A stretch of DNA of 64,000 bases, taken from positions 1,976,501 to 2,040,500 of the forward strand of contig JABAKD010000014.1 of NCBI GenBank assembly GCA_012845835.1, given 5' to 3'. Every line of letters begins with the position of its first letter. Positions within the stretch are counted from its first letter, which is position 1. Position numbers and translations under genes: made by a program. Under the pieces are notes generated by a model. The model saw only the letters and a program-made list of their open reading frames with translations, did not search any database and was not told where the DNA came from. Below, piece by piece: positions 47,535-58,050 of the stretch. Source of the stretch: Undaria pinnatifida (lineage: Eukaryota; Sar; Phaeophyceae; Laminariales; Alariaceae).

Positions 47535-48321
47535 GGATATTTTGAGCCACGACATCATCGAGAGCAGCATCATGACCTGTGTTCGGGACTCTTCGTTGCA
47601 GATATTTGAGGGGTTTCCTGGTACATTCCTGGAATGGCATGTTAGGCAGAGTCGGTGGGATAAAGGTGACCTGATCCTGGTCAAGTACCTTTTTGCTTGG
47701 TCCTATGGTCTTGCACCAAATGTCCTCAGTCTGTTTTCGAACTCTAAGTGTATACCATTCTATCGGTCCTTTGCATCTCGTACAACGGTTCACACCGGAA
47801 CTTTCAATTCGAGGGTGATCACCATCCGGCCCCTAATCGTAGCGGCGGCACTGGTGTACACTAGACTCGGCGGAAACACCATGTTTCTAGTGGTATGGGC
47901 TATTTACAATTTTGAGATTCTTCTTATACCTTTTCTAGCTAAGCTGGCAACGTCGGCTTCGTTCTTCGACGTGTTGCTTCTTACGGTACATGACGTTTAC
48001 ATGGGGGCGATTGACATCTACTACGGGTCTGCCAGGACTGTTCGGGCTCTGATTTCGATAGCGTGTGGTGCTGGTGGCTGGGTCCCGTCGGGGGATATGG
48101 GTAATACGCCGCTTCAAGCCATGTTGCAGTTTTGTAGGTGTGCTTTGTTTGAACTCGTGACGGCTCTTTGTGCGGAGTTGTGGTTCATTAGAAAGTCCAT
48201 TTACGATGGGGGGGAGTTTAGGGAGACGTATTTGACCGTGATCATGTGGTTGGGATTAGTGATCTGTCACCCGGTCTACGTCTTTGTGACTTCTCACAAA
48301 ATCGCTGTAAGGAGATGTTAA
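47535..48321 (+). CDS. membrane glycosyltransferase, GT84/OpgH-like glucan synthase, exon 2
   Basis: Begins G|GAT after the acceptor AG at 47533-47534 and supplies residues 353-613. ILSHDIIES (354-362) carries the catalytic-base region, followed by FEGFPGTFLEWHV and RQSRW (389-393), the (Q/R)xxRW motif of processive GT-A enzymes, then DKGD. Hydrophobic segments lie at about 448-462, 467-486, 560-578 and 587-608. The stop TAA is at 48319. Bacterial GT84 enzymes continue into a glycoside phosphorylase domain; here the protein stops after the membrane region, unless CT|GTAAGG at 48306-48307 is a further donor. Joined length of 613 residues is shorter than OpgH (about 850). Confidence 0.8.
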
Positions 48322-48599
48322 GGAGATGTTAAGAAGTTGCCTATTCACGTTGTCATTTCTTGACAAGGCAAAGCAGAGCTTCTCATGACTTCCCACGGCG
48401 ACACAGATTTTTCCATGTGAATACGACTCCACTTCAGTCTATACGTATACTGTAATAATGCATTTGGAGGTTGTATTTGTTGAGGCTTCCGACGCCGATA
48501 TTTGAAAATCGTGTGTGTGTTCGTGTACGGGTCTGCTTCAGCCTACACGTAGTGCGTTTCCAGGCAAAGTATTCCACGCTCATGTTCTGTAGGGTTTGT
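48322..48599. other. 3' flank of the glycosyltransferase gene
   Basis: AAGGAGATGTT is directly repeated at the stop codon (48310-48330). No clear polyadenylation signal seen. The third copy of ACGCCGATATT lies at 48492. Confidence 0.4.
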
Positions 48600-49230
48600 G
48601 GATTCCGGGCAAGGGTATGGGGGTCTCACAGAACTTCCAGAAGTTTCGGGTACGGGTATGGAAGTATTACTGAACTTCCAGATGTCCGGGTATTGTGGCA
48701 CAGGCGTACAGAACTCACAGAAGTTCCAGGCGGACGCAAAATACGATGTACCCGTACCCCGAGGGTTGTGGAGCACGGGTCTTACAGAACTCACAGAAGT
48801 TCCGGGTATGGGTATGAAAGCCTTGCAGAACCTCCATAAGTTCCGCGTACGGGTATGCAAGTCTTGCAAAACTTTCTGAACTTCCAGGTATTGTGGCGCG
48901 AGCGTACATGACTTGCAGAAGTTCCGGGCAGGTAGTAACACGCTGTACCCCGTACCCTGGGTCGTTGTGGCACCGGCGTACAGAACTTCCAGACGTTCTG
49001 GGTACGGGTATGAGTGTCCTGCAAAAGTCACAGAAGTTCTTTGTAGGGTAATACCCGGGGTAAATACCCCGGGTATGGTTTTGTGTGTTCCCTACAGACA
49101 GAACGAAAATAGGAAATTCGGGTACGGGTATGACTGTGGTACAGAACTTACAGACGTTTCGGGTACGGGCAGGGTTGTACATAGCTCACAGAAGTTCCGG
49201 GTACGGGTAATTCCCGGGTAAATACCCGCC
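48600..49230. repeat. minisatellite of degenerate ~40-55 bp units
   Basis: Units carry ACAGAACT(T/C)(C/A)CAGA(A/C/T)GTTCCGGG followed by TACGGGTATG. I can place them near 48631, 48707, 48786, 48825, 48980, 49140 and 49182, with partial units between. CCCGGGTAAATACCC-type palindromes occur at 49055 and 49212. Long minus-strand frames across it encode PVPGTS-type degenerate repeats and are by-products. Confidence 0.75.
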
Positions 49231-49418
49231 TCAAAAGGGGCAAAAAATAAACAATTTGACTGGTAAAAAGAAAGACACAATTAATTGTCAACGCATTTAT
49301 AATTACTGCGATTGGCATAGAGCACAATACACTGATGCACTCATAGGAAATCACACATACCAGGTAGGTCTACTACTGCTGTTTTCCTGTAGCACAGATC
49401 ATGCCATGTTATTGTTCT

Positions 49419-49909
49419 CATACTAACTCGCATAATCAAGTCCGTCCGTGGTCACAGGACAGGCTCCAGGCACTCTGGAGATGGGGAATATCCCAGGGAA
49501 AAGCACAAACAAACCAAAGGTAGTACACGCATAAATCACAGCTGACGCAATTCATGCCTCCACTAGAAACAAATAAAAGTGATATCGGGAGTCAGCCTAA
49601 GATGTTCCAGGTCCATACTGGTGCATACCTGTCACTACTCGCGCCTGAAAAACCCGACTATACCGCTTGCCACCCAAGTCTAACACGTATCTATTGTACG
49701 GAGTATCTATCACTGCGAATACATACGCACGACAGACGCAATTCAATGGGAAAAAAAGAAACAAGAGAGAAGAAAAATAGATAAAGGAAAGGCAAGAAAT
49801 GACAAGAAAGCGAGAAAAGGGAAGGAAGTAGTGGAAACTGTAAGAAAAGCAAGAAAATACACGCCAAGGAAAGGAAGCAAGGAAAGGAAGAGAGAAAAAA
49901 TGTCATACT
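49419..49909 (-). mobile_element. AAC-tailed retroposon, left part, split by a transposon
   Basis: TGTTCTCATACTAACTCGCATAATCAAGTCCG (reverse of the 3' end), CAGGCTCCAGGCACTCTGGAG, GCTGACGCAATTCATGCCTCC, CGACTATACCGCTTGCCACCC, the purine-rich tract and AAATGTCATACT match 18240-18728 in order. It resumes at 51081 after the TIR element. Confidence 0.7.
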
Positions 49910-51080
49910 AGAGTGTTTGCGAAAATACGTTTCTAAAAATTTACTTGCCTTCCGCTAAAAAAAATGAATTGCCTTCCCACCGAGTTTTTGGTGTGTTTGC
50001 GCTAGCGGTAAACAAAATCCTGCAGGCGACGCCTCCGAAATTTAGTAGGGAAACGGGGATGTGCGCGATTGTAATATACGTACGAGTACCAGCAGCAGCA
50101 GTACGAGTACTCGTAGTATTATACGATATACGAGTACTCGTTGTACGTACTCCAGTCTCGAGCCTCTCGTTTCAGGTGCAGCAGTAAGTACCTGGAACAC
50201 GGTACATGCAAGCACCCAACAGACTACAAATCAGAGGTATGGCGGTCTGTCTCGCGCGTAAAAAACTCCTTGTGAGCAGGGACTACCTCATTACACGTGC
50301 TACAAGCAGAGCAACGCCTTCCTCATGCGACGGAAGGGAAGGCGAAGCGCAGTTTCCCCATGGAACGTGGACCTGTTATTGCGAAGCACCACCCTGCGAA
50401 GAATCCGCAGTGAACGCAGCGGTTTAGGGCAGAGGAGTTTCCGCTCCTCTGCCCTAAACCGAAAGTCATGCCACGCTTCAGTCGCGGTGATGTTGGAGAA
50501 GCGCGGTGGCTGCTGTCGCACAGATGGACCGATACGAGTCCTATCTTGCCAGATGCGGCACACGATAGCCGCAATCAAGGCGCGTGGTGTCGCTCTCTGC
50601 GTTGAGGCTCCTCTCCGCGTGCGTGCGTTCGACTCCGCCAGCTGCGAGAAGTTCACCACAGCTTGCAGCAAGCGCTGAACCCTTGGTCACGGACGCAGAG
50701 GGCAGCAACAGACGGTTCATCACCGGCCTGCTGCATATCTCTGATGTTACGCCTGCGCGTCGTGCTCAGGGTACTACCCTCTCAATCCTCCGTGCGTTCG
50801 TATTAGTAGCTTGTGTTGTGTCGTGACAACAGCCGTGGTGCTTCAAACTGGTCCTGCTTAGGGCGCTATAGACCCTTGCAGAGGCGTTCTGCCTCCGACA
50901 AATGCTCGGTGTGTTGTAGGCCAATGAAACAGAGAGACAAAATTTACCGTAACTTTTGATCAAAACCTAACTTCGACAAAGTACATTTTTGCCTTTTTTT
51001 CAAAAATTTACCGCAAATATTGCCTTCGGGACAATTTTTGAAGAAGTAAATTTCTAAAAACGTACTTTCGCAAACACTCT
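49910..51080. mobile_element. 1.17-kb TIR DNA transposon, non-autonomous
   Basis: AGAGTGTTTGCGAAAATACG at 49910 is inverted at 51061-51080. The TIR extends about 36 bp with three mismatches. ACT flanks both ends (49907-49909 and 51081-51083). Removing the element gives CATACTGGCAGACC, matching CGTACTAGCAGATCC in the uninterrupted copy at 18724-18738. No transposase is recognised; frames inside (for example 50300-50671 minus) overlap on both strands. A 3-bp duplication does not by itself assign a superfamily, and TACT as a 4-bp duplication is an alternative reading. Confidence 0.85.
50421..50460. other. perfect 17-bp stem hairpin within the TIR transposon
   Basis: GGTTTAGGGCAGAGGAG, loop TTTCCG, CTCCTCTGCCCTAAACC. 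It lies close to the centre of the element. It could be a secondary-structure element or a trace of a tiny insertion. Confidence 0.8.
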
Positions 51081-51150
51081 ACTGGCAGACCCTAGGAACT
51101 GACTAAAGACGGCATTGGGCTCATAGAGGCTTAAAGACCATACGATTAAC
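51081..51150 (-). mobile_element. AAC-tailed retroposon, right part
   Basis: GGCAGACCCTAGGAACTGACTAAAGACGGCATTGGGCTCATAGAGG matches 18730-18775, completing the copy interrupted at 49909. Confidence 0.7.
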
Positions 51151-51713
51151 GATACTGTGTTGATAGATCTCTAAAGGTGTACGCGTAGCTGGCGCGGGGA
51201 GACGTGATGATGACTGCAGACGGCGACACAGAACTCTTATATTATCCAGCCGTCGAGCCTGACTCGGTCTCATATGGAGCAAAACTACGAGTGACAGCTC
51301 AAATCATGCCGGGTAACATCCGGCCAAACAGTCCCCTTACACCTTATTATACATGACTCCCTTACCAACATACGGAACTTCATGATGATATAAGATGGAT
51401 CATAACCGTCATGTTCATGAGGACAATCAACATCCCCCCTCCTCATTATACACGACGAATACACTTAATATCCCCCCTGCTTTGTGCATGACAAGGCACG
51501 ACATCGCAGGGTTGATACATCGTCATATCGTAATGAACTTATATCAAACTCAGAACGCCAATAAACTCGAAACCAAAACTCCAGTCCTCAATTCAACAAG
51601 TAGTCCTCCAAGTCTCAAACCAAATAACAACAGTCTCATGCTGCAAACATCAACTACTCTCGAAAATTATTGCCAGGTGAAAACACAATAATTATATTCT
51701 CGGAAATGACCAG
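51151..51713. other. anonymous stretch
   Basis: A/T-rich, no gene or repeat recognised. Confidence 0.4.
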
Positions 51714-51872
51714 GTAAAATCGGGTTTCCAGAAAATGAGACATCGATGGTACGGAGGTGGCTCCATGATTTGGAACCGGTGAATTACTTGGAGAATCTAG
51801 GCCACATCGATCATTGTGCATGTTTCCCACGAACCCAAAGCCAGAGAACATACGTTGAAGGAGAAATACTGA
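51714..51872. repeat. 159-bp segment duplicated at 61857-62015
   Basis: Identical to 61857-62015 except one base (ACGTTGAAGG against ACGTCGAAGG). Flanks differ on both sides. Open on both strands: plus frame FPENETSMVRRWLHDLEP, minus frame FSGFGFVGNMHNDRCGLD. Function unknown. Confidence 0.85.
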
Positions 51873-53129
51873 GGATACGAGGAGATTGTCGTCCGCGTCG
51901 TCCCAGGCGGCTCTGTCGTTGGGACTGACTGCCGCCGCTCTAGCCGTGGAGTGGACTTCGCGGACTCCCCGTTTTTTTGCACAATTCCAAATACGAACCT
52001 GCACCAGAACGACAGCTTTCTTCGGAGCAGGAAGGAGCACAAGACCCAAGCAACTTGGGGAGCCGCGTGCATGGGACTTGTCTCGGGGGCTAAACTCCGT
52101 GGCGTGAACTGGCGTGTACGGTGACATGAGTACCCAGGCGGGGCTCGCAGGTTTGCTTGCCTCCGTTTACGCAGTAAAACCCACTCGTAGAGGTCTTATG
52201 GCGTTATGATCGCACTGAAATATGGGAGAAAGCTGACATGGGTGGATGCGACCAGATGGACAGCTTGGAGAAGAAGTATACAAACCACTTATTATCCTTC
52301 GAGCTACAACTAACACATGTAGCTGACGTTTTCGCACGCACCTCGTACAGCACTACTACCGTATGCATATACCAGGTATGCAGCAGGATTTCCACCAGCA
52401 GATTGAGCACACCACCAATGAATAGCAGTCGTTTCCCGTGGCCTCTGCTGTCGAGCGACTGTTTCTGTTGCGTCGCTCTTCGAGTGCTGATGATGGCACT
52501 GTTTCTTCTATCTATTCATAAATATGTAGTTTCACGAACAGAAAAGAGGCCTTCGGGCAAGTAGTCGGCATGGGGGTTGGTGGGGCGCGGTATTACACTA
52601 CAACGTACGAACAACTGCCCCGTAGTGCGTGCTCACAACAGCAGCCAGGGATATCGGGTGTTTTGACCTTCTCTATACCAGGTATACCCTAGAATGCCCA
52701 GCGCACAACGAACGTACCGGTACTGCTGAACATGGTGGTGGGCCCTTCCATAATAACAAGATCGTAGAGCAAGTCAACCCGGATCAGACATGTTTCCATG
52801 ATTTGAGATCCAATAATACAAGGAGTATGACACCGCCCCTCAGAAGCATTGTTTTCGTCAGGATAGTCCATAGGCTGCGGGACCTACTTAGTATACTATA
52901 GCCAGGCCGCCAGGCGAAAGGCGTTGTCTGGGGGGCGTGGGTTGCATGCTACCCTGTCCTGTGCCCTACGAGTATTGCACCAGGATACACGGCCCTAGCT
53001 ACTATTTTAGGCACCAGGATACGACGTACCAGAGGGCGCTGGGCTGCACGGTTTAATGTAGACATCGTACGCATATTTAGTTCCACATATATCTGGTACC
53101 TTCCATTTACCAGGTATGTTGTTTTATTT
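51873..53129. other. anonymous stretch
   Basis: No gene recognised. Two TACCAGGTA words (52372, 52677) and a third at 53107 belong to the dispersed motif. Confidence 0.4.
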
Positions 53130-53645
53130 CCATGTTTTGGAAACAATCAGCAGTACCAACCTCGGTACTTGTATGTATCCGAAGAGACCACGCCTTACAC
53201 TTCAGCCAAGTATCAAGCACGGCTGTACAGGATGTAGTGTCCCGATATTATTTTGTTTATTTGTATTATCTACCTGCTGTATCCAGCCACACCCCATGCC
53301 TGATGAGTAGTACCAGGCTCCGTGCTACTGAGGGCGTTTCGCGCATGACATTGCTGGTATTTCGTGTATGATATGGAACAATACTCGGGGCTTCTGCGTG
53401 GTAACTCCTGATTGATGTAGGTTGTGGCTTATGACTGACCACGCCCTGTTGCTTTGCTGGTGGCTAGCTGCTGATGTGCGCTTTGCTGATCGCGGTTGAT
53501 ATATCGCTCTTGTTTTGGAAACGATTTGCAGTACCAACCTCGGTACTTGTACAACCTCGATACTTGTACTTATCTGATCAGACCACGCCTTACCCTTCCT
53601 AAAGTACAAAGCACGGCTATACAGCAGTGTGACGTACTGCCGATG
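53130..53645 (+). repeat. two diverged direct repeats at the edge of the satellite array
   Basis: TTTTGGAAACAATCAGCAGTACCAACCTCGGTACTTGTA (53134) recurs as TTTTGGAAACGATTTGCAGTACCAACCTCGGTACTTGTA (53512). Both continue with GACCACGCCTTAC and AAGCACGGCT(G/A)TACAG. The second copy has a small internal duplication of the CTCGGTACTTGTA word. The first satellite hairpin (CTGATCGCGGTTGATATA, 53486) lies just before copy 2. Confidence 0.7.
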
Positions 53646-56600
53646 TCATTTTATTTTACATGATCTGCTCGCTAGTAGCTGCTGCCATACGCTTTGCTGA
53701 TCGCGGGTGATTTACCGCTCTGATCGACGCGGCTGTGTGGTCCAGGCGTGCTTTCGGCTCTGCTGCCCATTATTGATATACGGACGTGCTGGCTATGTTA
53801 CATATGTCTGCGGGGCGGTGCCTGAGAAGGGTTTGCTGTGCTGATTGCTGTTGATATACAGCTCCGCCAGAAAAGCTTTCTGTTCGCTGATCGCGGTTGA
53901 TAGACCGTGCTGGTGATATACAGCTGCGCCGGATATGCTGTTGCCTTGCTGATATACCACCCTGGTCGACACCGCTGCGCCAGACATGCTATAGCTTGGT
54001 CGGTGTAGATACCGCTGCGTCATACATGATTTCGCTTTGATCGCGGTAGATAGGGTGTGCGTCATACATGATTTCGCTTTGATCGCGGTTGATAGAGTGC
54101 GCTGGTGATATGCAGCTGCGCCAGAGATGATTTTGCTTTGCTGATCGCGGTTGATACACCGCCCAGGTCGACACGGCTGTGTCGTCCAGAAGTGCTTTCG
54201 CTTTATGTATTTTTATTTAATGCTGTTGATATACAGCTATACCGCGCTGGTGATATACAGCTGCGCCAAAGATGATTTCGCTTTGCTGATCGTGGCTGAT
54301 ACACCGCCCAGGTCGACACGGCTGTGTCGACCAGAAGTGCTTTCGCTTCAGTTTTGATTGCTGTTGATATACAGCTCTCGCCATTGATATACCGCCCTGG
54401 TCGACACGGCGGTGTCGTCCAGAAGCGCTTTCGCTTTATTTATTTGTATTTATTGCTGCTGATATACAGCTATACCGCGCTGGTGATATACAGCTGCGCC
54501 AGAGATGCTTTTGCTTTGCTGTTCGCGGTTGAGGCACCGCCCAGGTCGACACGGCTGTGTCGACCAGAAGTGCTTTCGCTTTCGTTCGTGATTGCTGTTG
54601 ATATACAGCTTTCGCGGTTGATATACCGCCCTGGTCGACACGGCTGTTTGGTCCAGGAATGCTTTCGCATTTATTTCTGATGTCTGTTGATATACAGCTA
54701 TACCGCACTGGTGATATATAGCTGCGCCGAATATGCTCTTGCTTTGCTGATAGCGGTTGATATAGCGCCCACGTCGACACGGCAGTGTCGTTCAGAAGTG
54801 CTTTCGCCATTATTTTCGATTGCTGTTGATTTGCAGCTCAGATATGCTTTCGCTTTGCTGATCGCGGTTGATATACCGCGCTTGTGATATATAGCTGCGC
54901 CAGAGATGCTTTTGCTTTGCTGATAGCGGTTGATACACCGCCCAGGTCGACACGGCCGTGTCGTCCAGAAGCCGTTTCGCTTTAGTTTTTATTGCTGTTG
55001 ATATACAGCTATACCGCGCTGGTGATATGCAGCTGCGCCAGAGATGCTTTTGTTTTGCTGATCGCGTTTGACACACGGCCAAGGTCGACACGGCTGTGTC
55101 GTCCAGAAGCCCTTTCGCTTTAGTTTTGATTGCTGTTGATATACAGCTATACCGCGCTGGTGATATACGGCTGCGCCAGAGATGCTTTTGCTTTGCTGAT
55201 CGCGGTTGATACACCACCCAGGTCGACACGGCTGTGTCGACCAGAAGTGCTTTCGCTTCAGTTTTGATTGCGGTTGATAATACAGCTCTCGCCATTGATA
55301 CACCGCCCTGGTCGACACGGCTGTGTCGTCCAGAGATGCTGTCGCTTTAGGTTTATTTATTGCTGTTGATATACAGCTGTACCGCGCTGGTGATATGCAG
55401 CTGCGCCAGAGATGATTTCGCTTTGCTGATCGTGGCTGATACACCGCCCAGGTTGACACGGTTGTGTCGACCAGACGTGCTTTCGCTTCAGTTTTGATTG
55501 CTGTTGATATACAGCTCTCGCGGTTGATATACCGCCCTGGTCGACACGACTGTGTCGTCCAGAAGCGCTTTCGCTTTATTTATTTGTATTTATTGCTCTT
55601 GACATACAGCTATACCGCACTGGTATATACAGCTGCGCCAGAGATGCTTTTGCTTTGCTCTTCGCGGTTGAGACACCGCCCAGGTCGACGCGGCTGTGTC
55701 GACCAGAAGTGCTTTCGCTTTCGTTTTTGATTGCTGTTGATATACAGCTTTCGCGGTTGATATACCGCCCTGGTCGACACGGCTGCGTGGTCCAGAAATG
55801 CTTTCGCATTTATTTCTGATGGCTGTTGATATACAGCTATACCGCGCTGGTGATATACAGCTTCGCCGGATATGCTGATAGCGGTTGATATACCGCAATG
55901 GTCGACACGCTGTGTCGTCCAGAAGTGCTTTCGCCATAATGTTCGATTGCTGTTGATATACAGCTCAGATATGCTTTCGATTTGCTGATCGCGGTTGATA
56001 TACAGCTGCGCCAGATATGTTTTGCTTCGTTGATCGCGGTTGATACCGCCCTGGTCGACATGGCTGTGTCGTCCACAAGTGCTTTCGATTTCGATTTTGA
56101 TGGCTGTTGATATACAGCTATACCGCGCTGGTGATATACAGCTGCGCCAAAGATGATTTCGCTTTGCTGATTGTGGCTGATACACCGCCCAAGTCGACAC
56201 TGCTGTGTCGACGAGAAATGCTTTCGCTTCAGTCTTCTGATCGCTGTTGACATACAGCTTTCGTGGTTAATATACCGCCCAGGTCGACACGGCTGTGTCG
56301 TCCAGAAGTGCTTTTGCTTTAATTCGGATGGCTGTTGATATACAGCTACACCACGCTGGTGATATACAGCTGCACCAGAGATGCTTTTGCTTTGCTGATC
56401 GCGGTTGATACACCGCCCAGGTCGACACGGCTGTGTCGACCAGAAATGCTTTCGATTTTGTTTTTGATTGCTATTTATATACAGCTCTCGAGGTTGATAT
56501 ACCGCCCAGGTCGACACGACTGTGTCGTCCAGACGTGCGTTTGCTTTGGTTTTTGATGGCTGTTGGTATACAGCTATGCCGCGCTCATGATATACAGCTG

Positions 56601-58050
56601 GGCCGGTTATGCTCTTGCTTTGCTGATAGCGATTTATATACCGCACTGGTCGACGCGGCTATGTCGTCCAGAAGCGTTTTCGCTTTAGATTTTGATTGCT
56701 GTTTATATACAGCTCAGATATGCTTTGACTTTGCAGATCACGGTTGATCTACAACTGCGCCAGATATGTTTTGCTTTGCTGATCGCGGTTGATACCGCCT
56801 TCGTCGACATGGCTGTGTCATTCAGAAGTGCTTTCGCTTTCGATTTGGATGCTGTTGTATGCAGCTATATTGCCCTGGTGACATGCAGCTGCACCATATA
56901 TGGCTTAGCTCTGCTGATCGCGGTTGACATACGGCGCTGGTGAAATGCGGCTGCGCCAGATATGCTTTTGTTTTGCTGATCGTGGTTGATATACCGCTCT
57001 GGTCGACACGGCTGCATTTTCTAGCAGTGCTTTCGCTTCAGGTTTTGATTGCTGCTGATATTCAACTACACCACGCTGTTGATTTACATCTGCGCCAGAT
57101 ATGTTTCTGCTTTGCTGATCGCGGTTGATATATTGCTCGACACGGCCGTGTCTTCCAGAACGGCTTCGCTTTAAGTTTTTGATTCCTGTTGACGTACAGC
57201 TATACCGCGCTGGTGACATACATCTGCGCCAGATATTTTTCTTCCGGCTGATCGCGGATGATATACCGCTCTGGTCGACACGGCTGTGTCGTCCAAAACG
57301 GCATCGCTTTAAGCTTTCGATGGCTCTTAATATACAGCTGCGCTATAAATGCTTCCGCTATGCTGATTGCAGTTGATGTTCCACGCTGTTGATACACAGC
57401 TGCGCTCTGGCTGCCACGGGTGTGTCGTCCAGAGCGGCTTCGCTTTAAGTTTTTGATTGCTGTTGACATACAGCTATACCGCGCTGGTGACATACATCTG
57501 CGCCAGATATGTTTCTTGCTGCTGATCGTGGTTGGTATACCGTGGTGTTGATACACAGCTGCACCGGGTATGCTTTTGCTTTGCTGATCGCGGTTGATAT
57601 ACAGCGCTGGTCGGCACGGCCGTGGTGCTTTTGCTTAGTATTGTGATTGCTGTTGATATACGGCTGCGCCAGATATGCTTTCGCTTTGCTGCTCGGGGTT
57701 GATATGCAGCTGTGCCTTTTGTACTTTCGCTTTGAAAAAATCGCGGGCGCGGGTGTGCCTGAGGGAGTTGGTTTTGCCGATCGCTGTTGATATACAGGGG
57801 TCGCAGATATCCTTTCGCTTTGCGGATCGCGGGGATCTACCGCTCTGGTCGACACGGTTGTGGCGTCTTGAATGACCTTCGCTTTGCTGTTTGTTGACAT
57901 ACGACTGGGCTGGGCGTATTTTGCTTTGACGATACGCGTCTAGGCGATCTCGCTGGGCCAATCGAGGTTGATGTGCCGCCCTGGTCGACTGATCGCGACT
58001 AATGTACCGCCCTGGTCGACACGGCTGCGTCGTCCAGCAGTGCATCTGCT
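53480..58050. repeat. hairpin-rich satellite array
   Basis: Repeated words are GCTTTGCTGATCGCGGTTGATA, CCGCCC(T/A)GGTCGACACGGC, TGTGTCGTCCAGAAGTGCTTTCGC, GCTGTTGATATACAGCTATACC and GCGCTGGTGATATACAGCTGCG. Successive GTCGACACGGC boxes between 54314 and 56650 are spaced mostly alternately by about 140 and about 88 bp, so the higher-order unit is about 228 bp. The unit contains hairpins GCGGT-TGATAT-ACCGC, CGACAC-GGCT-GTGTCG and GCTGT-TGATAT-ACAGC. Long minus-strand frames are open because the repeat lacks stops in several frames; I do not treat them as genes. Confidence 0.9.

Noticed and set aside
48543..49182. Long minus-strand frames of 155-162 codons
   Set aside because: Translations of the minisatellite. 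The peptide is degenerate and no start or context supports a gene.
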